Assembly (NCBI GenBank): GCA_016859345.1
Contig: CM029122.1
Location: 4,826,001 to 4,890,000 of the forward strand
Reading direction: 5' to 3'
Origin: Istiophorus platypterus
Lineage: Eukaryota; Chordata; Actinopteri; Istiophoriformes; Istiophoridae
DNA length: 64,000 nucleotides
Shown: one piece after another, positions 47,961-59,255 of the stretch
Position numbering within the stretch: the stretch's first letter is position 1
Layout: every line of letters begins with the position of its first letter
Made by a program: the position numbers and the translations under genes
Notes under the pieces: generated by a model
Seen by the model: only the letters and a program-made list of their open reading frames with translations
What the model was told of the DNA's origin: nothing
The model's database searches: none

Positions 47961-48944
47961 GAGGAGGCCTAATGAGCCTTCTCCATCATGTTGCCTTTGG
48001 AAAAATACATTATCATATTATCTTATTTTCCCCTCACCGTACCTGGATCTGCTTTTAACGCACATTAACCTGCGTGCAAAAATGATTAAATAATATAAAA
48101 TGGTGTCGGTTCTGGGTTAAATGAAGCATTTACTAACCTCTCCAGTCCTGCTGCTGTCCCCTCTCTTTGACACCAAAACCCCGCAGCTTCAGGTCCCTTC
48201 TCCCTCTGAAGGTCGACAGGCCTGGTCGGGGACTTTCAGCCGAGGCCGACGCGAGGCCCCTCGCCCCGTGGCGAAGTCCCCAGAGTCACCTAAGTGTTGT
48301 CCCCTCACCAACCTGCGCCTGAGCTGCCGGGCCCATTATTACCATCCGTGGTTCGTAGGGGGGGAAAGTCACGTTACAGCTTCACTGTGTCGGAGCGGAG
48401 CAGTGGCAGGACAGGTGGGCTGATCTCAGACCGCCGGCTTGGACACAGAAAGGGAAGGAGAAGCAGTGAAATGCAGACACTTATTTAAGCGGATCCGCAG
48501 GACTGTGATAGAAAAACGCGAAAAATAAAAATACTTCGCCTGTTTAAAGCTCAGGATTGGGAGGGAGTCGATTAAAATGTGAGATTTCCCTCCTCGGCCT
48601 TTCATGTTTATCATATTGGTGTATTCATTATCTAACTTTTACTATTATTATCATTATTACGGATTCATTTTCTCACACTGCAGCCAAATCTTCGCCCCTG
48701 ATCAAACCCACAGTGGCGAGAAATTAACCCTTCAGAACAACACATTACTTATTCGATCAACTAATAACAATTTAAACTATTTACAGAATCAGAAAATTAA
48801 CGTTTGCATTTAATATTGCTATGGAAAACTAAATCAATATTCTGATTTTCGACTAATGCAAAGAAGAATTATTCCAGTGACACTGTAAATAAATATACTG
48901 GCAGATTACTACTACTGTTACTGAATATTTAAATGAAATAGTGA

Positions 48945-48971
48945 TGATAATAATAATAAAACAAATATAAA

Positions 48972-49021
<50 letters not shown>

Positions 49022-49070
49022 CAACAACAACAATAATATAATAATAATAATGATAATAATAATAATAATG
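48945..49070 (+). repeat. AAT/ATA trinucleotide array
   Basis: TAA/AAT units with ACAACAACA and TGA interruptions, about 40 units, upstream of tbx15. Confidence 0.95.
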
Positions 49071-50034
49071 CAGACAGGTCTTAACAGCTTTGGGTCGAAG
49101 TCGTAAGAGATTATCGATTTCCAGTGATCAAATATTGCCTTTTGAGAGCAGAGGAAACTCCGCCGAGTCCTCTTTCGGAGCCTCATGTGATCGGTCCGCG
49201 GGCCCAGAGGCCCGGAGAGGAAGAGGCTGATCACTTTCTACCGCCGAGGGAATAAATGTGTCACACATTTCCTGCCAGCGGCAAAAACGAAAGGATCACG
49301 CAGGAAGGAAAAAAAAGGAAAAAAAAAAGGAAAACTCGAGCAGAGGACGATCGCCGCTGGTGCGATCCCGCGGAGGAACAGGGCGGCCGTCTCCACCGAG
49401 CAGGCCCGGAGTCAACCGGCGGATCCTGGACGCGAAGTCCAAAGGTCACCGCCGAGCTTTGGTCCCCTTCCATTGAACGTTACCTGGAATTTGACTGAGG
49501 AAAAAAATGTAGTTACTGTGGAATTAAAGCTGGGAGCTTCTAAACAAATTTAGAGATAGATAACAGATGTATAAATAAGTGTTAAGAAATAATAAAACTG
49601 GGGCAAAAATCTGTGGAAATAATGTTGGAACATTTCTCTGACAGGTTCCCTGTCGGGGTCGCATACGTTCACGATTTCCTTATGATAGAAATATTAATAA
49701 TTATGACTGAATTGACTTTTTAAATCAGCAGCAGCTTCAGCAGGTTAAAGTCACACTATTACGCGCAGAGATCGACGAAGTGGATAATTGCTTTTCAGAC
49801 GCCGAAAATATTAATAATGTGCGAATATTTCAATGTGATTTAAGTTTAGAAATAATTATTGATGACCCAGTGTGAAAATCATGGAGGAGTATGGAGCTTG
49901 AATTATATCAAAATCTTTTTTATTAGAATTTATGCAGCTGCAAAACTGGTTTCTTATTAGTTTTTTATACGCTTTAAATGTTTTTGTTCGAGTAAATACT
50001 TGTGCGTAATGGAGAAGTAAAGACGTACACAGCG

Positions 50035-50043
50035 CGCGCGCGC

Positions 50044-50102
<59 letters not shown>
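50035..50102 (+). repeat. GC then GT microsatellite
   Basis: CGCGCGCG followed by about 29 GT units; a GTG array (50138-50152) follows. Confidence 0.95.
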
Positions 50103-50103
<1 letters not shown>

Positions 50104-50763
50104 GGGCGAGGTTGGGGGCCCGGGGGGTTGCTGGTGGTGGTGGTGGTGGTGGTTGAAACCCTGTGGGAGGAAACTCGTTAAACACCAGCAGTAAAACAAA
50201 AAAAAACAAAAACACCCCCCCCCCAAAAAAAACAACTGTTTGCTGTTTAGATCCCAATTATAGCCTCGGCGTCTCAGTCAGCCAAAACTAAAACATGAGC
50301 GTCAAGAGCTGAAAAGGGTTTGATTCTCATTTGGAGTGAATCACGTAAATATTTCCAGAGGTTCGTATGGAGCATTAAAAAAAAGAAAAAAAAGGTTCAA
50401 TTCCTTCAAATGTTTTCTATCTTCAAACATTTTCTGAATTTCCTGCAGCATCGTTTTACACCGGGACGCGTAATTCTCGCCAGTTTTGTTTGGGTTTCCC
50501 CACGTTTTACCAAAGCGCCAGCTCCTCGGACTCCTCAAGCACGCGCGCGCGCGCGCACACACACACACGCACGCACAAACACACACCGAGGTCATGACTC
50601 GTGAAACCCCCGCTTGTCCCCTGACCTCATCCAGACGCGTTAATATTCAATAAGCGGAAAAAAAGGGAAAAGCCTCTGACCCCGCCTGACCCCCGCGGGA
50701 TGAAACGTGCGGTTAGACGTTAAGTGATGGCGGCTCTCGGGCTGGAACAACATCGCCCGCCCC

Positions 50764-50802
50764 GGGGCCAGGGGCTGGGGCCAGGGGCTGGGGCCAGGGG
50801 CT
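50764..50802 (+). repeat. 13-bp G-rich minisatellite, three perfect units
   Basis: Unit GGGGCCAGGGGCT repeated exactly three times, with six G4 runs in 39 bp; intergenic. Confidence 0.9.
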
Positions 50803-50821
50803 GCGACCACCCCCCCCCCCG

Positions 50822-50824
<3 letters not shown>

Positions 50825-50870
<46 letters not shown>
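50825..50870 (+). repeat. CA microsatellite preceded by a C run
   Basis: A run of about 11 C (50810-50820) then about 23 CA units. Confidence 0.95.
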
Positions 50871-50872
<2 letters not shown>

Positions 50873-52566
50873 CCGGACCCTCGGCGAAGAGCAACTGCAG
50901 GAGCCGCGGGCACAGAGAAGCTGGAGGCCTGAAGATTAAAGACCCACTCATACAACTGATTTACAACCAAGAGCAATAGAGAACGAGATTAATAAAGAAG
51001 ATAAATATGAGATATAAATAATAAATATGGTACTTGATGAGTCAGGTAAACAGTGACAGATCCACCCGTGCAGTGTATGAAGGTCTTGCACAATAGACAA
51101 TACAGACAAAAAGATAATAATCATTAAAGAATGAGATAAATATTCTGATCATGTGCACATTGATTCTCGTGTGGATGAAGATATAAGAGGGATTCAACCT
51201 GTGGGTTTTGTTTGGATAACTGCTTATTAAAATGGTCTTGGAACATAAAAGGGTTTTTGGTGTAACAATTCAATAATGTGAGTTAAAACGTAACTTGTTA
51301 TATGTATTATTCGAGTTATATTTCACAGTTAATCACCATGGATCAGGCCCATGTGAAGAAAAGAATGCAAAAAAAGCCCATAATAAGACACCAGTGATCC
51401 TTTTCTAAAAATGTCCAATCTGTGCATTTCATTTGTTATAGATAATAAATCTTTAACAGATGTTGTGCAGATGTAAATAAAAATGAAAAATAATATACTG
51501 CAGCCACAAATTAATATGGGTGAACACTATATATTTTAATGCTTAGACAGAAAACTAACTAACGACCTAAATAAATAAATAAAATGATATTATATGACAC
51601 TCGATCGCAGGATGCGCCTGTTTCTTCTCATCTAAACGCAAACACTAAATATCGCAGCCACTCGGGCCTGGACAATAAAAAAGGCCGCAGTTACCCTTTA
51701 ATAAAAAATGACATCGACGTATTTTTTTAATCGCAGCCGAAGCCCATCAGGAATATTACAGGATTATCACGGAGATATTACAGCCACAAATAGAGGAAAG
51801 TGAAATAAAACAAGTGTAACCCTCTTGACCCTTACTCCTTATATAACCTACACACACACACACGCTTTTATAAGTTGTATCATATCATATGTACAAACCA
51901 TAATTTCCATGAAATCGCTGATAAATATGCCGCCATGATTCCAGTTCACTGCACCTCACTGCGTAAAAGGCGCCATAAAACACTAAGCTTGATTGGGTTT
52001 TTCACATCAACGCTGGTGTGTGTGTAGCAGGGAGCGACACGTCCGCGAGTTATCTGCCTATAACGTCGCTGGGTTAATAGGCTTTAGCTTTACTAGTTTC
52101 CTCTCCTGCTCCCTGCGTGGACGCGGTCTAAGTTCAACATCTTTTTTTTTTTTTTGCTCTGCATCCGGACTGGAGCCGTTTCCATGTGACACCATTTCCA
52201 TTTCTTTAAAAAGCAACATTTATTACGACTCTTAAAATTTTTACTCCCGCGCGTAAAACGGTTCAGTGACGGTGTCGCTTTCATATTAAAAACGGACCTG
52301 TTGGGGCGCACCGATGTGACTGCTGTCTCCCTTTTAAAACAGAAACACGGGTCTGTCGTAAGGCTGTGGCCCTAACAGGCCGCGGTGATTTACAGCCTGG
52401 TGCTGTGTGTGTGTGCGCGCGTATGTGTAGTCTGTATATTTTTATTTATATACTGTCAGCTGCATATGCCAACAGAAAAAAAATGGACCGAAGGGAAATA
52501 AACCGAGCGGGGATACGCTCTGTTCCCAGGTAAACACCAAGATGGAAAAACCGCAGCACAGCTCCA

Positions 52567-52569
<3 letters not shown>

Positions 52570-52601
<32 letters not shown>

Positions 52602-52676
52602 TGTGTGTGTGTGAGTGTATGTGTGTGAGTGTATGTGTGTGAGTGTATGTGTGTGAGTGTATGTGTGTGCGTGTGC
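52570..52676 (+). repeat. TG array with GTGTATGTGTGTGA higher-order units
   Basis: TG units, then several repeats of a GTGTGAGTGTAT-type dodecamer, so two levels of periodicity. Confidence 0.9.
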
Positions 52677-52849
52677 ATGTACGGCTTATGGTGTGAGTCC
52701 CAGCAGGAATATTATGGGACTAGCGAGATGCATTTTCAATTAGAGAAAAATATGATGGCGGGGAGCAGAAAGTTAAAACAGCAGGAGGAGGATGGAGTAT
52801 GTTTGTGTGTGTGCGTGTGTGTGTGTGTGTGTGTGGGGGGGGGGGTCAA

Positions 52850-53150
52850 CGGAGGAAAAATAGAAGGATGAAAGGATGGAGGGGGTGGGGGTGCTGAAAG
52901 AAAAAGAAATCTAGGGAAGAAGAGAAGACAAGGAAGAACCAGAGGGAAACAACGGGGGGCAAACAAAGAAGGAGAGAGGAAGAAAACAGAAAGAATCCCA
53001 CAACAAGGGAGAAAAAAATGAAAGAGGACAAGGCAGAAATTAAGTGAAGGTCAGAAGAGAGGGATGGAATAAAAGAGAAGGAATAAAGGAAGAAAGAGAA
53101 AGAAAGGAAGAGAGAAGGGGATAGAGGAAAACAGAGGGAATGTCAAGAAG
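52850..53150 (+). repeat. polypurine (GA-rich) region
   Basis: About 300 bp of AGAAGA, GGAAGA and AAAGAGA words following a TG array and G run; intergenic. Confidence 0.8.
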
Positions 53151-54136
53151 AAAATGAGTAAATTAATGACATTAAATGGACTCAATACCATTAGAGGAAA
53201 CCGCAGGTGTATTAAAGTGGTGCAGCAAATAAAGTGTTAAAACTAGATGTAAAAGTGTGTGAGTAGTTACTGTGGGATAATGTGCACACACACGACTGTA
53301 TCCTTTTAAGTGTTTGCTGCCAGCGTGCTGCGGAGTGTGCGGAGTTTGTTTGTGTGTGTGTACACAGTTTAATGCGGCACATGTTATACGTGTATGTGTG
53401 TGGCTGTTTATCGACACAGACGTGTTACAGTGGAAATCTCAAGTGTGTGTTTGTGTCTGTTTGGGTTTAAAGTGTAAGCATGCAGATATTAATTTATGTG
53501 AATGAAATGTGTGTATGTGTCTCAAGACCTAAAAAGAAAAGGATGAAAAACAAAATGTGCTGAGTTGCACATACATTTAAAAAAAAAAAAAATCAACATA
53601 CTTTCTCATTTATTATTTTTTAAATACTCAGAACGACAAAACAGTGAAATTAGCAACAATATCAGCAACAATAACAAGCATATTTCCAGGTGACTGTTCC
53701 CATCACACACACCTTTCTACCACCTTATAGTGTCAGTGCTCAGGCTCGAGTCTTTACCTCCCGATTCAGGTCTTTGACCTTTGGACTCCGTCGTGAGGCA
53801 TGGCGACGGGTCGCGGCGAAGGGTCGTCGTGAGGCGGCGTCCCTGCAGCAGACGGGACAGTTACTCAGGCACAGAGGCCGCGATGAACATGTAATGTGAA
53901 GCTTTTCACTGCAGTGTTGTGTGCGAACCGGCTGCCGGCTGCACAAAAACAAGCTCCCCCGCCCCCGGATGTTCACAAAAACACAATATACGAACATTTA
54001 TCTTGTGGCCTTTAGTTATGGAACTAAAGTCCACTAACTCTTCAATTTAAAAACACTTGGCTGTGTTTTGGGTTTTTTTTTAACATTAATTTTGAATGTT
54101 TTTCAAGCAGCTCGTGTGTAGCAGTAAAAAGAACTT

Positions 54137-54315
54137 TTATTAGGTCCACCTGTGCCATCTAATGCGATCCAATACACCTGTTCTGCCTTAAGTCTACTTT
54201 TATGATGCCTATAATGTTCAGGACTTTTTTTTTCCTGACTCTGTCAGAGAGAAGTTCACTCAACTTTATATCTTAGCGCTGATGTCGGAGTTAGTGACTG
54301 CGTTGTAATGGGCTG
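54137..54315 (+). repeat. TIR-bearing dispersed repeat (MITE-like), copy 2, truncated
   Basis: Starts TTATTAGGTCCACCTGT (54137-54153), matching 15 of 17 positions of the inverse complement of the right TIR of the copy at 12965-12981. It continues with the same interior word order: CTAATG, ACACCTGTTCTGCC, TTATGATGCC, AATGTTCAGGACTTTTT. The right half is missing or unrecognisable. Confidence 0.6.
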
Positions 54316-55809
54316 CATTAGATTCAGAGGTGTTTACTTACTCTCTAATACTCTGGCCCCTATTTTCCTGAGTGTGTTACTGGCAAAAAGAGTAAATAGA
54401 AAAAAAAAAAAATTCTCAACAGAACAGCTCCATGTACAGTGTGTGATCCGTTGTGAATGTGTGAAAGGTTGGCGGGAGGCTGACGCTGAGGTCCCCGCTT
54501 AAAATGATTCCCCCGATCCGGCCCTGATGTTGTCGACTGTTTTTTGTCAACGGTAAACGAAACCATGCTGCACCCAGTAAAACGAGCAAACAATAATAAG
54601 ATCAGACTTTACTGGTCTTTGTTTTTTTTGGTTTGAAAAAAAAAAAAAGATGAAGCTCTTCACTGATCTTCAGTACAAAGGCAAATAGGAGTAAAACAGT
54701 TTTTTATTTGTGTATTGAAGATCAGATTTTCAAAGCCTCGACTCGAGTTATTACACCCGAAAATTTTTTTCGATGATCTCTAGGGTCAACTTTTGCACTG
54801 TAATAACCCTCAAGTCATCTCTCTTGGTTTCCTTGTGTGGACACTGTCTGCAGTGCAGGAAACACACACCAGCAGACAGTATCCTGCAGGCTGATACTTG
54901 TAATGCATTTCAGTAGCTTTTAACTGTGTCTGACCTTTGCTTTTTCATGCATTCGTCTGTATTATATTCTGTATATCTGCAGTCATTCCAGTGTGTTTTC
55001 TTGAAATCGCACTGTTATTTGCATTTTCAAACTTTTCCTCTCTTCACTTTATTTCTTGTCTGTAAAGAACTCTCGATGACCTGTTTTTTTTTTTTTTCTT
55101 TTTCGGTTTAGATTTCATAGAGCCATAATCCAGTCCCAACCCAGATTTACGAAACGGGATTGACCTACCAGTGAGGACATCAGTTATAGCGTCTGACCTT
55201 GACACCTGTGATCTAAACTCAACTTGTCTTCAAAAGTCAAATGAAGTAAGTATAATTTAAGAAGCAAATGTAACCTTTTTGAATGAGAATACTTTTCATT
55301 ATTTTGGTGGTGCAGCAGTTTTGGAGGTTAGCACTGAGGACAAGCAGACAAAATGTTAGAAAGAATAATGAAAAAAAAGTTTGCGTGGCATCTTGGGTGC
55401 ATCTTGCTTACGTGGCATCGAGCTTATAGCCGAAGCTTGAAGGCAGATACATAAGATGCATTATCTTCAAAATGAGTGTGTTAGTATGCGCACAAAAAAC
55501 CAAAGTGATATGATTTCTTCTTCTCTCTCTGTGTTAAGACCAGCGTTACGACTGCATCAAAAGACATGGCATCCTCATTCATTTCAATGAGACGAACGCA
55601 AATGGCATAACAACAAAGGTTGTCCACTGATGAGGTTTTAGTTTGAGGTATTTTCCACCTTTCAGCACGTTTTGTTTTGAGTGCATGACGTTTGTCGGAA
55701 AGTCAAGGATGTAAAAAGTCACTGGAATAAAATATAATATCAGCAGCTGTTAAGTGCTGAGCGAGACCTGCAGTAAAAAAGTGGCTTTATTTTCGAGCCC
55801 AGCTGCTCC

Positions 55810-56258
55810 TCAGCAGAATCCCACTCGGCGCCGGACCTCTGCGAGGACTGGCGCCGCCAGTTCCCGAGCCCTGCGGTTCCCCCGGTCCAGCACTGCCTCC
55901 AGGTGAGCCCGGTCTGAACACAGCCTCTCGATCTCCTCCCGGATGGGCGTCAACCTCTGGATCACGGCCTCGGCCACGACATTCTTGTAGGCCCCCGTGT
56001 CCAACCCCTTGGCCTGGGACACGGCCTCCTCCACGCTGATCGTGGCCACCGCGGCATGGATTGTCACCAGGTTGGACACACCCGGACGCGCTTCTGGGTC
56101 AAAGGAGACCTCCGAGGTGAAGTCTGTGATGGCGCGGCGGATCTTGAGGGCGATGTCGTCGGGCGAGTCCGTGATGGTGATCGTTGCCATTGCCTGGGGG
56201 TCAGACTTGGACATTTTGGCAGAGGGGTCACGGAGGGATTTGACCTTTCGTGTAGAGC
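55810..56258 (-). CDS. wars2: wars2 last coding exon (mitochondrial tryptophanyl-tRNA synthetase, C-terminal part)
   Basis: Class I synthetase that charges mitochondrial tRNA-Trp. The exon opens after CTCAG, continues TRKVKSLRDPSAK and MSKSDPQAMATITITDSPDD, and stops at 55810-55812. KMSKS is the catalytic ATP-site signature. The following IALKIRRAITDFTSEV, RPGVSNLVTIHAAV and KNVVAEAVIQRLTPIREEIE segments match the tRNA-binding C-terminal domain of human WARS2 along its length. It ends ...VRRRVGFC. The frame is intact for 149 codons and enters in phase 1, as expected from the upstream exon. A candidate AATAAA (minus strand) lies about 20 nt past the stop. Confidence 0.93.
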
Positions 56259-57598
56259 CTGAGGAAGGAAATCATATTGAAAATAATGAGAAACGTTCTT
56301 CCAAACTATTCGTTCTTTTCAAAATTAGACATCCAGTAGTAACAGAAACAGTAACAGAATTCAACACCCTGCAAAATTACTAAGATGAGCACTTGATTAA
56401 TAATTATTTTCTATATTTATGAATCTCAGCAGCACTGGTCCTAAGGACTGAGGGACAAGGGTGTGGGACTGGAAGAGGAAAAATATACAGTAATCATCCT
56501 CCACCATTTAGAGCATAAGGCAACCTGCATTTAGCCTGACAGGCAAAAAATAGGGCAAAGAGAGGAAACGAAGTGCTCACAACATGTCCTTCAGCTTCAT
56601 GTTGTGAGTTTGTGGAAACATGAAGGAAACCCAAATGATCACGGCAACATTTTGATCAACTCTGAACTTATTTTCTTCTATATTTTGTCAAATGGACATA
56701 AAGAGACACTTTAAAAAGATTTTAGTGAGTAAATAACACTGAAAATGTGGAAGCTGGAGATGGGGGATCTAATTTCTGTGATTAATTGATTATTAAAATT
56801 GCTGTAGACTAATTTTCTACTTGATGGAAAAAAAATGTTCGGGGGGGGTATTTTTATACCAGGTAGAGTATTTCAGATGGTAAATGTCATTTTGTTTATT
56901 TTTTTTTAGTTTAGTATATTGCATTTTAAATTTTTTTTTAATACAGACCTGCTTGTTTAACCAGTTTTGACACAGCAGACATGGCTCTGAATCCCCACAG
57001 CGCAGACATGGATGAAGAATTAGTGTCATTACTGTTGCTGTGTGTTTGTGTGTGTTTGTGTGAAAGCACCCCGTGTGAAGCAGACGTATCACAGTGTGAA
57101 GTGATGAGCCGACTGCGGGAGCCTGGATTTCCTTCCCCTCCTTATTTATTAACCTCATCCTTCCGCCATCTTGCAAAGCTCCAGCTTTTCCTCTATCCCA
57201 TAATAACAGTCCACATCCGCCCAACGTGTCACACGCTGTTAATCACCGCAGCGACGTCCTTACTTCAGGCAAATTAAAAAAAAAAAAAAAAAAAAATCTT
57301 AAAATAGTCTCTGGTTTTGGTTCAAAGGGAAGGTGGTGACTGGTAGCTCTGCTTTGCCAGACACACACACACACACACACACACTCAAGCACTCTGAAGT
57401 CATCTTGAGGACATCCCCACAAATCTATTATCACTCTGTTATTCTCATACACGAGGAAGAAAACATTTCTTTAATCAGAGCTGCGCTGCCAAACTTACTG
57501 CCTCCATCTTGAACTTTTTATGAAACTGATAATCAAGGAAGATTAAGATGAGGGTTGAGGGGTGGCGGGTGGGCGTGGGCACTCTCTGAACATGTTGG

Positions 57599-57600
<2 letters not shown>

Positions 57601-57690
<90 letters not shown>
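57601..57690 (+). repeat. TG microsatellite
   Basis: About 44 TG units with one TTTG interruption; wars2 last intron. Confidence 0.97.
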
Positions 57691-58582
57691 AAAAACTGTG
57701 AGTGCATCTTGGAAACTACAGAGTAGTCATTTAAAATTAAAAATGATAATGTTTTCTTGTTATCAAGGCCTAATATTGCCCCAAACTACATTTTAACTGT
57801 GATATATGGTGCATCTACTTTCACTATTTTCTTTTTAATTAGACCTTTATTGACCCAGATGAGCCCAACAAAGGATGGAGACTCAGCTAAAAGAGAAGCA
57901 GAGAAAGCTGCAGACAAAACAATAAAATAGTCTTTTAAAGAGAGAACATCCTAAAACAGAAAATAATAAACAACAAAGCTTCTAAGGCTAAGAGACAAAG
58001 AGGAAAAAGAGACAACTACAAATGTCATTTTATATTATTCATTATTTCCAATAGTCTTAAATTTGGCCAGTGATATAATTTCCCTCAAGTTAATTTCCCT
58101 GTCCAGACAATTCCTAGTGTCTGAAGCAGAAGGTATGAAGCAGATCTTATTCATCTCCGTTCAAGATTTGGTGACAGAAAATACACATCTTAAAAATATG
58201 TCCTGTAAAGTGAAATAAGTTTGCAAAACGGCGATTTCTGTGGCTCAGGGGTCGAGATGCAAATTCATGTAAATTCAACGATTTCGTGTTTCCAGACACA
58301 GATATTTTTCATTTCAAGATTTTACTGAAAGCTGATTTTTATTCATACTGCTCAAAATATTCTGACGGCAATGGATATTTATTTTCCTTTTTTTTTTAAG
58401 ACCACAAGGATTTTTATTATTAGGGAAAAATCCTTCAAACTTTATTTAGGAAAATAAAGTTTTAAGGACTCGATTAGAAGACAAAATCCTGATCCATGAT
58501 AAAAAAACAAAACAAAACACCATCGCACTCTTTCTATTAGTATGTACAAAATATAAATTCTACCTAGATTATACTGATGACA

Positions 58583-58584
<2 letters not shown>

Positions 58585-58620
<36 letters not shown>
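58585..58620 (+). repeat. TG microsatellite
   Basis: About 17 TG units; wars2 last intron. Confidence 0.95.
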
Positions 58621-58622
<2 letters not shown>

Positions 58623-58737
58623 AGAGAAAGGCCTTTAATTTTCCATGAGGTTTCTTGCACACTTACAGTGTTGAAACAGCTCAGTAAATTTCATGCATAA
58701 AAATAACAAATGAAAAGCTACTGGACACTACTGGCAC

Positions 58738-58740
<3 letters not shown>

Positions 58741-58776
<36 letters not shown>

Positions 58777-58857
58777 TGTGTATTTGTGTGTGTATGTGTG
58801 TGTGTGTGTGCGTGTGTGTGTGTGTGTGTATGTGTGTGTATGTGTGTGTGTGTGTGT

Positions 58858-58916
<59 letters not shown>
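58741..58916 (+). repeat. long interrupted TG array next to a wars2 exon
   Basis: About 175 bp of TG with TATG, TTTG and CGTG variants. It ends about 20 bp from the donor of the wars2 penultimate exon. In transcript sense it is a CA-rich tract just after the donor. Confidence 0.95.
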
Positions 58917-58917
<1 letters not shown>

Positions 58918-58935
58918 GCGTGGCCCATTCCTTAC

Positions 58936-59042
58936 TCAGCAGGGCACGGGGTTCAGGGAACAGGTGTCCGTAGCGGTTGTTGAAGATGTCGTCCTGTCCT
59001 GCCAGCCCCAGCTGGACCTGGACCTCTCCTCCCAACCGGGAC
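58936..59042 (-). CDS. wars2: wars2 penultimate exon, copy A (diverged)
   Basis: A 107-nt exon with good splice sites (acceptor CATCCCAG, donor CTGA|GTAAGG) whose phases fit both neighbours exactly. The 3' half reads DDIFNNRYGHLFPEPRALL, closely matching WARS2 (FNKKYGEFFPVPESIL). The 5' half reads SRLGGEVQVQLGLAGQ where the family has a THVPVGEDQVQH-type sequence. It is about four residues shorter, and the conserved GEDQ motif, whose Asp contacts the tryptophan indole in bacterial TrpRS, is lost. It could be a diverged but used exon, a decaying one, or an assembly artefact. A second damaged copy lies at about 59150-59255. Confidence 0.65.
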
Positions 59043-59149
59043 CTGGGATGGGAGACGGACACGAGACGGACACACACACACCACTAAACAACAACAAAAA
59101 ACACACAACAGGAGTTAAATAAAAAAAAATTGGCCCATTCCCTACTCAG

Positions 59150-59255
59150 CAGAGCAGGGGTGGGCCGAGCAGGGCTCCGTCCAGGGCGGTTTGTGGACGC
59201 AGCAGTTAAATGGGTCCTCAGAAGCTCCAAGCTGGACCTGGTCCCTCCCCCAGCG
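59150..59255 (-). pseudogene. second, decayed copy of the wars2 penultimate exon (copy B)
   Basis: On the minus strand this DNA contains CACGTCCCCGCTGGGGGAGG followed by GACCAGGTCCAG. That is the VPxGEDQVQ codon string interrupted by two extra G, so the frame is broken. The acceptor AG is replaced by ACG. Beyond about 40 nt the coding match fades, and the donor side has become CTGAGTAGGG. It is embedded in a tandem repeat of the copy A region. It retains the 5' motif that copy A has lost. Confidence 0.5.

Larger units (their letters stand above)
47961..55809. other. intergenic region between tbx15 start and wars2 3' end
   Basis: About 7.8 kb without a gene. It contains CpG-rich blocks (48180-48430, 49330-49460), an ATA/AAT array (48945-49070), GT (50035-50102) and CA (50825-50870) arrays, a 13-bp G-rich minisatellite (50764-50802), TG/TGAG arrays (52570-52676, 52802-52845), a purine-rich run (52850-53150) and a second copy of the TIR repeat (54137-54315). 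Confidence 0.7.
56259..58935 (-). other. wars2: wars2 last intron
   Basis: A 2.7-kb intron with no exon seen. It carries TG/CA arrays at 57360-57384, 57601-57690, 58585-58620 and the long interrupted array 58741-58916 that ends about 20 bp before the upstream exon's donor. Confidence 0.7.
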
